The notes below the pieces were generated by a model, which saw nothing but the letters and a program-made list of their open reading frames with translations, searched no databases and was not told the DNA's origin. Below are positions 43,211 to 51,701 of a DNA stretch of 64,000 nucleotides, piece by piece (positions within the stretch are counted from its first letter, which is position 1; each line of letters starts with the position of its first letter). The translations under genes and the position numbers were made by a program. Location of the stretch: contig NZ_AXBI01000021.1 in NCBI RefSeq assembly GCF_000473325.1, forward strand, positions 1 to 64,000, written 5' to 3'. The DNA comes from Leisingera caerulea DSM 24564 (GTDB lineage Bacteria > Pseudomonadota > Alphaproteobacteria > Rhodobacterales > Rhodobacteraceae).

Positions 43211-44101
43211 ATGCTGATCGACAATATCCGCCTGTTCCTGATGATCGCCGAGAAGGGCAGCCTGGTCGCCGCCGGGCGCGAGCTGGGGTTGTCGGCCACC
43301 ACCGTGTCGGAGCGGCTGGCGGCGCTGGAGGCGCATTACGGCGTGGTCCTGTTCAATCGCACCACCCGCTCCATCAGCCTGACGGAGGCGGGGCGGACGC
43401 TGGTGGAGGGCGCCCGGCTGGTGCTGGGCGAGGTCGATGATCTGGACGCCCGCATCCGCCACGGGGCGCAGACGCTGTCGGGGCCGGTGCGGGTCAGCGC
43501 GCCGGTGGATCTGGGCCGCAGCATCCTGTCGGATGTAGTGGCGGGTTTCGCCGCGGAGCATCCTGCGATTTCGGTCGAGCTGTCGCTGTCCGACGGCTAT
43601 GTCGATATCGTCGGCGAGGGGTTCGACATTGCGCTGCGGTTTGGCGCGGTGACCGACAGCACCCTGCGCATCCGCAGCCTGGGGGAGTTCCAGCGGATCG
43701 TCTGCGCCGCGCCATCCTATATCGCGGCGCATGGCGCGCCGCAGTCGCCCGGGGATCTGGCGCAGCACAATTGCCTGGTGATGCGGTTCGGGCGGACCCT
43801 GGACAATGTCTGGCGCTTTGGCAGTGGCAAGGCACAGCAGGCGGTGACCGTGCGCGGCAACAAAACCGTGAATGACGGCTGGCTGGTGCGGCAATGGGCG
43901 CTGGCGGGGCAGGGGATCATCCTGAAATCGGAGCTGGATGTGGCCGGTGACCTGAAGGCCGGACGGCTGGTGGCCCTGCTGGAAGACTATCTGCCGCCGC
44001 CCAATCCGCTGCAGATGATGTTTCCGCCGGGGCGCGCGCAGCCGCGGCGCGTGCGGGTGCTGGCAGAGGCGATCAGCGCCGCGCTTCCGGTCAGCGCTTA
44101 G
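43211..44101 (+). CDS. LysR-family transcriptional regulator
   Basis: A 296-residue LysR regulator. The winged helix (about 3-60) reads IDNIRLFLMIAEKGSLVAAGRELGLSATTVSERLAALEAHYGVVLFNRTTRSISLTEAG. The type-2 periplasmic-binding-like effector domain contains VDIVGEGFDIALRFG and the CxxxxG-type SPSYIAAHGAPQSPGDL variant APSYIAAHG. It is divergent from the ABM/oxidoreductase pair with 103 bases between, and probably controls it. The effector is unknown. Confidence 0.9.
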   Translation: MLIDNIRLFLMIAEKGSLVAAGRELGLSATTVSERLAALEAHYGVVLFNRTTRSISLTEAGRTLVEGARLVLGEVDDLDARIRHGAQTLSGPVRVSAPVDLGRSILSDVVAGFAAEHPAISVELSLSDGYVDIVGEGFDIALRFGAVTDSTLRIRSLGEFQRIVCAAPSYIAAHGAPQSPGDLAQHNCLVMRFGRTLDNVWRFGSGKAQQAVTVRGNKTVNDGWLVRQWALAGQGIILKSELDVAGDLKAGRLVALLEDYLPPPNPLQMMFPPGRAQPRRVRVLAEAISAALPVSA

Positions 44102-44242
44102 GACGGGCGCGGAACCTTTGCCCGGTTTCAAATGCCAAACGGCCCGGTCTGTGCTATCATCCGGCCCCGGGGGCATGCGGGCCGGACTGTCCGGCATCGT
44201 GCCCAGGAGCGGCTCGCCTCACCACCCCCAGGGAGAGTCAGA

Positions 44243-44575
44243 ATGCCAAGATTTATTGTGACCGGTTGTTACACGTCCTCTGCCATGAAGGCGATGGTCG
44301 AAAGCCCAAGCGACCGCGAGTCTGCGTCGCGGGCTGTTGTCGAAGCAGCGGGCGGCACCCAGGAGAATTTCTATCTGACCACGGGTGAAAGCGATTTTGC
44401 GATCACTGTAACCATTGATGACGTCTCTGCCCTGCTGGCCGGCCTGCTGGCTGTCGGCGCCAGCGGTGCAGTCAGCAACCTCAAGACCGTGCGGGCCTTC
44501 TCCTCGGATGAGTTCACCGAAATGCAGAAGAAGGCGGGCGGCATTGCCGGCGCCTACAAGGCGCCCGGGAAGTGA
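44243..44575 (+). CDS. GYD-domain protein
   Basis: A 110-residue protein of the GYD family (a ferredoxin-like fold, often annotated as hypothetical). The pattern is MPRFIVTGCYTSSAMKAMV at the start, a long helix RESASRAVVEAAGG, and YLTTGESDFAITVTIDDVSALLAGLLAVGASGAVSNLKTVRAFSSDEF. The characteristic GYD of the family appears as the GESDF position. Function is unknown. The ATG at 44243 is preceded by AGGGAGAG. Confidence 0.8.
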   Translation: MPRFIVTGCYTSSAMKAMVESPSDRESASRAVVEAAGGTQENFYLTTGESDFAITVTIDDVSALLAGLLAVGASGAVSNLKTVRAFSSDEFTEMQKKAGGIAGAYKAPGK

Positions 44576-44701
44576 AAACCGTCTGAGCCGGGTTTTGTGA
44601 TCTGACAGTTCAGCTGTGCTGCGGCCGCCTGCAATTCCAGCGCGGCCGCAATCTCCGTGCGAGGCCCCATCGGCAGGGGGGCTGGCGTGCTCCAAATAGT
44701 G

Positions 44702-44747
44702 TCGAGTCGAAATAATACTTGCAAAACGTATCGACTCGAAACTAAAA
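44702..44747 (+). promoter_or_regulatory. inverted repeat and promoter-like boxes upstream of the periplasmic protein gene
   Basis: TCGAGTCGA (44702-44710) and TCGACTCGA (44731-44739) are perfect inverse complements 20 bases apart, and each is itself nearly palindromic. A plausible promoter TTGCAA (44719-44724), 17 bases, CTAAAA (44742-44747) lies across the second arm. The layout suits repression by a looping or tetrameric regulator. Confidence 0.5.
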
Positions 44748-44782
44748 GAGAGCATCACAAAGGACATAACGGAGATATTGCA

Positions 44783-45535
44783 ATGCGGATTTCATTTATT
44801 TCGGGCGTGGCGCTGATGCTGGCTGCGGGTGCAGCCATGGCGGATGAGGGCCACACCCCTGCGGTCAAACAGGACGGCGCGGTCCTGTCGGCGGCAGCGG
44901 AGGGAACGCGGGCGGCATTTGACATTCTGGCGGCGCATGCGCAGCGCAAGGGCAACCTGGTGACCTTTCACATGACCACCAACGGCGACGCGGGCACTGA
45001 GGTGCCGGAAGCAGCGGGCGCCGTGGGCGGGGCAGGCGTGCTCTCCTACGTCTGGCCGACCTCGCTGGACCCGTCGGCGGTGGGGTTCGAGGGCGGCACC
45101 GGCATTCTGGCGCTGGCGGCGACCAGCCATCCGGATTTCGATGACACGCCGCTGTTTGATGAAAACCAGGACGGCGATCCGGCCAACGACGGGGTGGTCT
45201 GGCACAGCCATTGGGTGGTGCTGACCCCGACAGAGGCCTGCGGCCCCGGCGCGCTGGCGGTGCGGGACATTCCGGAAGGGGAGGAGCCGCAGCTGCCCGC
45301 GACGTGGCCGGGGTTTCCCATCTTCCTCGACAGCCCCGGGTTCTCGCCGGTGTTCGACGGGCCGGAAATTGCGGTGACGGCAGCCTTTGGCCGCGGCGTG
45401 GCGCTGGAGGGCGCGGCCTATGACGGGGTGACAGCGGCGCTGCGGGTGAACGCAAATATCCACGCGCCGCTGCTGTGCGTTACCGACGTGTTCGATGTGG
45501 CCTCCGGCGATCTGAGCCTGCCGGGCAAGCTGTGA
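44783..45535 (+). CDS. periplasmic protein of unknown function
   Basis: A 250-residue protein with a clear Sec signal peptide (about 1-20, ending GAAMA). I do not recognise the mature domain. It contains an acidic loop DENQDGDPANDG (about 132-143) that could bind calcium. A histidine pair in WHSHWVVL and two cysteines (EACGPGAL, LLCVTD) could form a disulfide or metal site. The ATG at 44783 has GGAG upstream. It is followed 77 bases later by a CPGC redoxin gene, which could act on its thiols. Confidence 0.8.
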   Translation: MRISFISGVALMLAAGAAMADEGHTPAVKQDGAVLSAAAEGTRAAFDILAAHAQRKGNLVTFHMTTNGDAGTEVPEAAGAVGGAGVLSYVWPTSLDPSAVGFEGGTGILALAATSHPDFDDTPLFDENQDGDPANDGVVWHSHWVVLTPTEACGPGALAVRDIPEGEEPQLPATWPGFPIFLDSPGFSPVFDGPEIAVTAAFGRGVALEGAAYDGVTAALRVNANIHAPLLCVTDVFDVASGDLSLPGKL

Positions 45536-45543
45536 CATTTGCT

Positions 45544-45577
45544 GCCCCGGCGGCCCCGTTTGCGGGCGGGCCGGGGC
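45544..45577. terminator. hairpin between the periplasmic protein and redoxin genes
   Basis: Arms GCCCCGGC (45544-45551) and GCCGGGGC (45570-45577) with an 18-base loop and no U-tract. It may attenuate or stabilise the transcript rather than terminate it fully. Confidence 0.35.
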
Positions 45578-45612
45578 GGCGCCTCTGACCGAGCGGAGAC
45601 AAGGAGAAAGAC

Positions 45613-46143
45613 ATGCCCGCCCCCGAACTCGATACTGAGCAATGGTTCAACAGTCCCGGTCCCGTCACCCTGCAGTCGCTGCGGGGCCGGGTGGTGGTGA
45701 TCGAGGCGTTTCAGATGCTGTGCCCCGGCTGTGTGCGCCACGGGCTGCCGCTGGCGCAGAGGGTGCGCGCGGCCTTTCCGCAGGACCAGGTGGCGGTGCT
45801 GGGGCTGCACACGGTGTTTGAGCATCACGCGGCGATGACGCCGGTGTCGCTGGAGGCGTTTTTGCACGAATACCGGATCAGTTTTCCGGTCGGCGTCGAC
45901 CGTCCCGGCGACGGGCCGCTGCCGCGCACGATGGAGGCCTATGGGATGCGCGGCACGCCCAGCCTCCTGCTGATCGGAAAGGACGGAGAGCTGGGCGCGC
46001 ACCACTTCGGCGAGGTCTCGGAGCTGCGGCTGGGGGCGGAAATTGCCGCGCTGATGGCGGAGGGCGCGCCGGCGGCGGCGGGCGATGCGCCGGTCGGGGC
46101 CGGAGCCGCGGGCAGCTGCGGCCCGGCGGGCTGCACGGTCTGA
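45613..46143 (+). CDS. TlpA/peroxiredoxin-like thioredoxin-fold protein
   Basis: A 176-residue redoxin. The active-site CPGC (Cys37, Cys40) stands in VVVIEAFQMLCPGCVRHGLP. The cis-proline loop is RGTPSLLLIGKDGELGAHHFGEVSEL. There is no signal peptide, so it is probably cytoplasmic. A C-terminal Ala/Gly-rich tail ends in two more cysteines (GSCGPAGCTV), unusual for the family and a possible metal-binding or resolving pair. Confidence 0.85.
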   Translation: MPAPELDTEQWFNSPGPVTLQSLRGRVVVIEAFQMLCPGCVRHGLPLAQRVRAAFPQDQVAVLGLHTVFEHHAAMTPVSLEAFLHEYRISFPVGVDRPGDGPLPRTMEAYGMRGTPSLLLIGKDGELGAHHFGEVSELRLGAEIAALMAEGAPAAAGDAPVGAGAAGSCGPAGCTV

Positions 46144-46164
46144 CCCGCGCCGGGGCGGGAGAGC

Positions 46165-46947
46165 TCAGGAAAAGAAGCTGTTCCAGGTTTCGATCAAGCC
46201 GGGGACGGCCGCGGGCGGCAGGGCCAGAAGCAGCAGTTCCTCCTCATGCGAGGCCGCAAGGATGCGGACGTCAGGGGACACGGGCAGCAGCAGGCAGTCC
46301 GGCTTGCGCGCAGGCATCCTGGCGGAGCCCGGGCGGGCGGCGCTGGCGGCAAAGGTGCTGCGGACCGCCTGCAGCTGGTTGAGCAGGGGCTCAGGCCCTC
46401 CGGTGTCAGGCGCTTGGCCGCCGGGGCCGCAATGGATCCACGCCAAGGCCTGAGGGGCGGCGGCGCTGCGGAAGCTGCTGAGAGGGCTGCGGCCGGCAGC
46501 CGCGAGGGCCTCTTGCAGCTGGGCGGCGGTGCAGCTGCCCGCGCCCTGCGGCGCTGCGCAGGGGCGGCGGCGGAAGGTGACGCCGGTGCCTGCGGCCGCC
46601 GCCTCCAGCCTGTTCAGCCGGGCGGCAAACAGCCGGGCTGCGGCGGCGGGGTCTTCCGGTGCGTCTCCGGCCTCCGCCGTGCCGCCCAGGCTGAGGCCTG
46701 CAAGCCTGCGGTGGGCGGCGGTGAGGACGGCGGCGGGGGTCTGGCCGATGCACAGGGTGATTTCGCGCGGCAGCACGGTTTCCCCGATTTCGCGCAGCAG
46801 GGCATCCAGCAGCGGCTCCTGCCCCGCGGCGGCGCGCTGCGCGCGGGCGGTCAGCGCCTGCACCGGCTGCGCCAGCTGCCGCAGCGCCTGGTGCAGCGCG
46901 TCCGTGGCGGGCTCAGCGCCTGGGAGCTGGCGGGCAGGGCTGGTCAT
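46165..46947 (-). CDS. unknown protein of the kinase-GTPase cluster
   Basis: A 260-residue Ala-rich soluble protein that I do not recognise. It has an N-terminal helical region (about 15-70; LHQALRQLAQPVQALTARAQRAAAG) and a middle segment with two cysteines (RRPCAAPQGAGSCTAAQ). The C-terminus (DCLLLPVSPDVRILAASHEEELLLLALPPAAVPGLIETWNSFF) has strand-helix spacing reminiscent of a roadblock half-domain. Its start overlaps the stop of the preceding LC7-like gene by 4 bases, so it belongs to the same operon and is its last gene. Confidence 0.72.
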   Translation of the reverse strand: MTSPARQLPGAEPATDALHQALRQLAQPVQALTARAQRAAAGQEPLLDALLREIGETVLPREITLCIGQTPAAVLTAAHRRLAGLSLGGTAEAGDAPEDPAAAARLFAARLNRLEAAAAGTGVTFRRRPCAAPQGAGSCTAAQLQEALAAAGRSPLSSFRSAAAPQALAWIHCGPGGQAPDTGGPEPLLNQLQAVRSTFAASAARPGSARMPARKPDCLLLPVSPDVRILAASHEEELLLLALPPAAVPGLIETWNSFFS

Positions 46948-47327
46948 CCTGCCCCTCCGCCGAGACGGGCCAGCAGTGCCCGCGCCGGTGCGGCGAGGCG
47001 GGCGGCAGTGCCGGCATCGCTGCAGACGCACAGCAGCGCGTCGCCGGAGCCGTCGGGCGCGCGGATGCAGAGGCGGGCCTCGCCCGGGGCCAGCATCAGA
47101 ATGTCATCGGCAGGCGGCGCTGCCGCCTCCGGCCCGGCCTGCACCGCGGCGTCGAGCATCAGGAAGCCGCGGCGGGCCTGCTGGCACAGCGCGTCGAGGT
47201 ATTCCTGCGGGTGGCTGGCGGCGCTGCTGCTGCGCAAAACGATGCTTGCGCCCAGATCGCCGAAGGCCGCCAGTCGGCAGCCGTCCGCGCTTTGGCGCAG
47301 GGTGTCGAGCTGGCAGGCAAGCGTCAC
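46944..47327 (-). CDS. small roadblock/LC7-like protein of the kinase-GTPase cluster
   Basis: A 127-residue protein. The GTG at 47327 was chosen because GGAGA lies 8 bases upstream. The order of strands and helices (ADGCRLAAFGDLGASIVLRSS, a helix, DDILMLAPGEARLCIRAPDGSGDALLCVCSDAGTAARLAAPARALLARL) resembles roadblock/LC7 domains such as MglB, which act as GTPase regulators. The match is by pattern only. Position beside three GTPase genes supports a GAP or scaffold role. Confidence 0.6.
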   Translation of the reverse strand: MTLACQLDTLRQSADGCRLAAFGDLGASIVLRSSSAASHPQEYLDALCQQARRGFLMLDAAVQAGPEAAAPPADDILMLAPGEARLCIRAPDGSGDALLCVCSDAGTAARLAAPARALLARLGGGAG

Positions 47328-47384
47328 CTTGGGTCTCCTTCGCGGTGCGGGCAATCCGGGGCGGCAGCGGCTGGCATGGCGGTT

Positions 47385-48383
47385 TCAGTCTCCGGCGGGC
47401 TGGGTTTCGGGGCGGGCGCGGCCCGGGCGCTGGCTGCGCTTGGCCGGAGGCGCCACGCGGCGCGGCATTACCCGGCTGGCGGGATCGGCGCTGTCGGCGG
47501 CCGCAGGTGGCTGCGGTTGCGCCTGTGTCTGCGGCTGTGCCTGGGCGGCGGCCTCGCGCTTGCTGCCGAAATCCAGCACTTCGGCGCGCGGACCTTCGCC
47601 CGCTTGCGGTGCGGCGTGCGGGGCAGCCTGGGGCCGCGCCGGGGCTGCGGCGCTGTCCGGGCGGCGGCCGGGCTCTGCCCAGTTCAGCAGCAGGTCCACC
47701 AGATATTCGATAAAGCGGTCGGCGCCGCTGGTCTTCCACGCCTCCATATCCTCGCCCGCGGTCAGCGCCTGGCTGAGCGACAGCGGGAAGATGGCGTTGA
47801 AGGCATCGCCGGTTTCCTTTTGCACCCGGCGCAGCACGCGGTCCTGGTCGCGGGGATTGCGGAGCTTGTCGAAGTGGGTGATCAGCAGGGTGCTGGGGCC
47901 GCTGAGGCGGCTGGAGATCTCCTCCCACGCGGCGGCTTCGGACTGCCGCCAGGCCTGGGTGGCATGGGTGCACCAGATCACGCTGTCGACCTCGGGCAGC
48001 AGCGCCTGCCAGACGCTGGCGGGCATGTTCGGGTCAGAGATGCCGGGCATGTCGATCAGGTCGCAGAGTTCCAGCGCCTCGGCGGGCAGGGTCAGGCGGA
48101 TCAGTGCGGTGCTCTCCAGCGGCGCTTCGGCTATGTCCTCCAGCGGCACCGGGGTTTCGCTGCCGTCGGTGCCGGTGAGGCTGGCGCCCTCCGGCCCGTG
48201 CGACAGCCAGACCGGCGGCAGCCGGGTGGCGGTGACGCGGGTGGGCAGCGGGGCGCGGCCGGCCAGCAGGTTGGTCAGCGTGCTTTTGCCGGCGCTGAAT
48301 TCCCCCATCAGCGCCAGGCGGGGCTTGCGCGCCGGGGCCGCGTCCGCGGCGAGGGGGGCGGGAATGGCGGTTTGCTGGTTCAT
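47385..48383 (-). CDS. small dynamin-type GTPase
   Basis: A 332-residue GTPase. G1 is GEFSAGKST (27-35), the form typical of dynamin-family proteins. The G3 motif is DMPG (111-114) and G4 the THFD-type motif (169-172). The C-terminal third (about 240-332) is a Pro/Ala/Gln-rich disordered tail ending in a basic stretch ([21 protein letters not shown]). There is no stalk long enough for self-assembly, so it may be a partner of the larger dynamin-like protein, whose stop overlaps its start by 4 bases. Confidence 0.82.
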   Translation of the reverse strand: MNQQTAIPAPLAADAAPARKPRLALMGEFSAGKSTLTNLLAGRAPLPTRVTATRLPPVWLSHGPEGASLTGTDGSETPVPLEDIAEAPLESTALIRLTLPAEALELCDLIDMPGISDPNMPASVWQALLPEVDSVIWCTHATQAWRQSEAAAWEEISSRLSGPSTLLITHFDKLRNPRDQDRVLRRVQKETGDAFNAIFPLSLSQALTAGEDMEAWKTSGADRFIEYLVDLLLNWAEPGRRPDSAAAPARPQAAPHAAPQAGEGPRAEVLDFGSKREAAAQAQPQTQAQPQPPAAADSADPASRVMPRRVAPPAKRSQRPGRARPETQPAGD

Positions 48384-50440
48384 GCGGTGAAGCTCCTGAG
48401 GGTTTCCAAGGCGGCGGCGGTCCGGGACTGGCGGCGGCGGGCCTCATCGCCCGCGAACAGCGCCTGCATGTCGCCGCCGCCGCGGCGGCAGTCGGCGATT
48501 TCCAGCAAGATGTCGCGCTGTTCGTCGAAAAAGGCCTGAAGCCGGGCATGGATGGCGGCGCGGGCGTCCGCGGTCTGCACGGTCTTGAGCTGGGTCATGA
48601 AGTCCTCTGTCTCGCCCGCGATCAGGCTGCGGAACTGCTTGGCAAAGGCCTTGTAGCCGCGGGTGCGGCGCCACCAGGAGGCCCACCAGCTGTCGTTGAA
48701 ATCCAGTGCGATGGACTGCGCCAGGGCGACGGGTGAGGCGGGCTGGGGCACCTCGGGCACTGCCAGCTGGATGCCCTCGACCGCCGGGCCGAAGCCGTCG
48801 TAAAGCAGCTCCGCCACATCCTGCACCGCGGCCTCGTACCGGTTCTGCGCAGCGGATTGCAGGCGGCTGGTCATGACGGAGTAGGCAGAGCGCAGCAGCA
48901 TCCGCAGCCCGGCCGGGTCGTATTCCCAATGGCAATCCTCGCCCCATTTCTCCAGGTGGTCGATCAGCGCGTGCGTGGCACGGTCGGTAAAGGTGGCGTG
49001 CGCCCGGTCGGCGCGGTCGCGGAAGGCGTCGAGCACCTGGCCCGCCTCCGCCTCCAGCGCCTGCAGATGGGTCTGGCAGAGATCCTCAAAAGCGGTGCGG
49101 ACGTCGTGCAGATTGGCGCCGCCGCTGCTGCCTTCGCCCTGAACCATGACCGCGTTGGCAGCCTGCTGGCCGGTGGCGGCGGTGGTGGCGGAGGCGGCAA
49201 TGCGGGCCAGCAGCGGGGTGCCGAGGTCGGCAGCAATGCGTTCGGAAACGGCGCGGTTCAGGGCCGGGATGCCCGACAGCTCCCACACCATGTTCTGAGC
49301 GGTGGCCTTGGCGTGGGAGGCATTGACCGAGGCTTCGGCCCAGTTCAGCAGCGCGGCGGAGCTGGACGGATCCATATCCTCCAGCCCGCCGGTCAGCACC
49401 TTGTTGGCCCAATAGGCGCTGCCAAAGAGGATGGTGGCCTCCTGCGGGCCATGATGGGCTTCCAGTGTCTGGCGGATGCTGGCCTCGATCTCGGCCACCT
49501 GGTTTGCGGGGTCGGCCAGCTCGTCGATGCGGTTGACGAAAATCACAACCTCGCGCGACTTGAGGTTGGAGATCATCCGGATCAGGCCCATGTCGACCGA
49601 GGTGAGGGCCTGGCCCGCCGACAGCACCACCACGCAGATGCGGCTGTCGCGGATCGCCTGGATGGTGATCTGCTCGCGCATCATGAAGGTGTCGTTGACG
49701 CCGGGCGTGTCGCGCAGGCAGAGGCGGTGGGGAATGGACTGGCAGTTGAGGTACAGATCGGCGGCGCGGGTGATGTCGGCAAAGCGGCCCTGTTCGTCGA
49801 CCTCGCCCAGGCCTGCGTCATCGAAGTCATCTCCGAGGCAGATGTAGCGTTCGATCAGGTTCTTGTCGAAATAGCCGTAGTCGTGTTTCTGCCCCATCAA
49901 GAGCTCGAACTTGCGGCCCAGCCGCTGGCGGGAGCGTTCGCGCATTTCCTCGATCTGGGCGCGGATCTTTTGCAGCTCGCTGCCCGCGCCGGCGCGGCCC
50001 GCCATTTCGCCGATGCGGCCGCCCTTGGTGGTCAGCCGGTCCCATTCTTCCTCTGTCATGAACTGGAAGCTGGCCTTGTTTTCGGTGCGGGTCTCGCCCG
50101 GCTCCAGGTGCAGGGAGGTGACAACCGAGGTCCAGGGGTTCACGTCCGACGGCAGCAGGTCGGCCCAGCCCGCCATCGCGTTCACCAAAGAGGTCTTGCC
50201 GGATTTCACCTGCCCCAGCAGGGTGACGCTGGGCTCAAACGTGCCAAGCTCTGCCTGCAGCCGGGCCAGGCTGCGCTGAACGCGCACGCCCGACACCTCC
50301 GCGAGGGTGGCCAGCGCGGTCTCCAGCCGCTGCGCCTTGCGGGCAAAACCCGCCAGCGGCTCCAGCCCGGCGTTCAGGTTGGTCGGCCGCGCGGAGGCGC
50401 GGATGTCTGTTGCACTCTCGATCTGGGCTTCCATGTTCAT
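48380..50440 (-). CDS. dynamin-family GTPase
   Basis: A 686-residue bacterial dynamin-like protein. GTPase domain: G1 GQVKSGKTS (76-84), G3 DTPG (244-247), G4 NRID (303-306). A long insert (about 115-220) separates G1 from G3. The C-terminal helical stalk (about 430-680) contains an aromatic/basic patch SWWASWWRRTRGYKAFAKQF around 583-602 that could be a membrane-binding paddle. Bacterial dynamins remodel or protect membranes. It lies in the middle of the kinase/FHA/phosphatase operon. Confidence 0.88.
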   Translation of the reverse strand: MNMEAQIESATDIRASARPTNLNAGLEPLAGFARKAQRLETALATLAEVSGVRVQRSLARLQAELGTFEPSVTLLGQVKSGKTSLVNAMAGWADLLPSDVNPWTSVVTSLHLEPGETRTENKASFQFMTEEEWDRLTTKGGRIGEMAGRAGAGSELQKIRAQIEEMRERSRQRLGRKFELLMGQKHDYGYFDKNLIERYICLGDDFDDAGLGEVDEQGRFADITRAADLYLNCQSIPHRLCLRDTPGVNDTFMMREQITIQAIRDSRICVVVLSAGQALTSVDMGLIRMISNLKSREVVIFVNRIDELADPANQVAEIEASIRQTLEAHHGPQEATILFGSAYWANKVLTGGLEDMDPSSSAALLNWAEASVNASHAKATAQNMVWELSGIPALNRAVSERIAADLGTPLLARIAASATTAATGQQAANAVMVQGEGSSGGANLHDVRTAFEDLCQTHLQALEAEAGQVLDAFRDRADRAHATFTDRATHALIDHLEKWGEDCHWEYDPAGLRMLLRSAYSVMTSRLQSAAQNRYEAAVQDVAELLYDGFGPAVEGIQLAVPEVPQPASPVALAQSIALDFNDSWWASWWRRTRGYKAFAKQFRSLIAGETEDFMTQLKTVQTADARAAIHARLQAFFDEQRDILLEIADCRRGGGDMQALFAGDEARRRQSRTAAALETLRSFTA

Positions 50441-50498
50441 GGTTGAATCTGCTGTTCCTGCATTGGCTTGTTTTCAGGCGCTTTTCCGGGCGCGGGCT

Positions 50499-51701
50499 TT
50501 ATCCGGGGGAGTCTTCGGCAAGCTCCTTCTTCAGTTGGAAAAGCAGCGTCACCGCGTCGATGGCCGCGTCCTCATCCTGTTCCAGCTGGCACAGCATCAA
50601 CAGCTCCTCGCCGTCCTGGGCGGCCTCGCGGGCGGCGCTCACCGCCTCGCTGCCGGGCATGGCCTCCAGCGAGCTGGACAGGCCGCGGATCAGGTCCATG
50701 CATTGCGCCAGGACGGGACCCGCCTGGGGGCCGCCGGCGGCTTCGGCCTGGGCCAGCATGTCCTCGGCGCCGCTTTTCAGCTGGTCCAGCGCCGCGGCCA
50801 GGCTGGCGGCGGGGGATTGCGGCGCGCTGGCGGCCCTGGCGGTTTGAGCGGCGGGCGGCTGCGGAGGCTCTGCCGGGAGGGTGCCGCCGAACTGGCGGAT
50901 CAGCAGTTCGGCCTGATCCGCATCCGAAGCGCGGCCCAGGCCGATCTGGCGCTGCACGTCTTCGGCCAGCTGCTTGCCGCCGCTGGAGCGCCACAGATCC
51001 TCTGCCGGCCTGGCCGCCGCCTGCGCCGTCAGGCCCTGAATCGCGGCCACCGGGTAGACGCCGAGAAACTCCTCTGCCGCGACCGGTTCCAGCGACTCGA
51101 TCAGTCCGGGGAGGGTGCCGCGCATGATCTGCCGGTCGGCCATGGTGAGAACCAGGAAGCTGTGATCCTTGGTGCTGTCGGGCACGGCCGACCAAAGGGA
51201 CTGCTCGGCCTCAGAGAAGGTTTCGCTGCACCACAGGATGATGTCCGCCATGGCGGCGGCCTGCTGCAGCGTATCCTGCTGGCGGGCAGGCGGGCCTGCC
51301 AGCGGGATTTCGGTGTAGCTGCGGGAGCGCAGCCGGGGGTCGGGCAGATACTGGCGCGCCCGCACCGCGCCCGGCGGCACGGCGGTGCTTGCCAGGCAGC
51401 CTGCCTGCTGCAGGCGTTCGCCCGCATGGGTGTCGAACACCACCCGCTCCTCGGGGCCGTGGCAGATCTCGACCGGCAGGCCCGCGGCGTTCTTGCCAAT
51501 GACCACCCGGCCCAGAAGCATGTCGGTCAGCGCCGATTTGCCGGTGCCCGGGGCGCCGGTGACGGCGACCTGGACCGGCTGGCGCAGCCGTTGCAGCAAC
51601 TGGCTGCCCCAGCCGGTGACATCCGGCGGCAGCAGCCCGGTGCTGAGGGTCTGCTCCAGCTGGCCTGCAAGCGGGGATATGTCTCTCTGGGGAAGGCTCA
51701 C
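50499..51701 (-). CDS. P-loop GTPase-like protein with helical C-terminus
   Basis: A 400-residue protein starting at a GTG that overlaps the phosphatase stop (GTGA). G1 is GAPGTGKSA (49-57), followed by a G-domain in which ADIILWCSETFSEAEQSLW and FLVLTMADRQ occupy the G3-adjacent and G4 positions, though the motifs are degenerate. The last 130 residues are Ala/Gln-rich and probably helical (LAAALDQLKSGAEDMLAQAEAA). It is the third distinct nucleotide-binding protein of the cluster. The family was not recognised beyond dynamin/Era-like GTPases. Confidence 0.75.
   Translation of the reverse strand: MSLPQRDISPLAGQLEQTLSTGLLPPDVTGWGSQLLQRLRQPVQVAVTGAPGTGKSALTDMLLGRVVIGKNAAGLPVEICHGPEERVVFDTHAGERLQQAGCLASTAVPPGAVRARQYLPDPRLRSRSYTEIPLAGPPARQQDTLQQAAAMADIILWCSETFSEAEQSLWSAVPDSTKDHSFLVLTMADRQIMRGTLPGLIESLEPVAAEEFLGVYPVAAIQGLTAQAAARPAEDLWRSSGGKQLAEDVQRQIGLGRASDADQAELLIRQFGGTLPAEPPQPPAAQTARAASAPQSPAASLAAALDQLKSGAEDMLAQAEAAGGPQAGPVLAQCMDLIRGLSSSLEAMPGSEAVSAAREAAQDGEELLMLCQLEQDEDAAIDAVTLLFQLKKELAEDSPG

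Noticed and set aside
46246..48390. 714-codon and 442-codon + strand frames across the GTPase operon
   Set aside because: They are mirror images of the minus-strand genes, lack ribosome-binding sites, and the products are Ala/Arg/Ser repeats. The minus-strand GTPase motifs are decisive.
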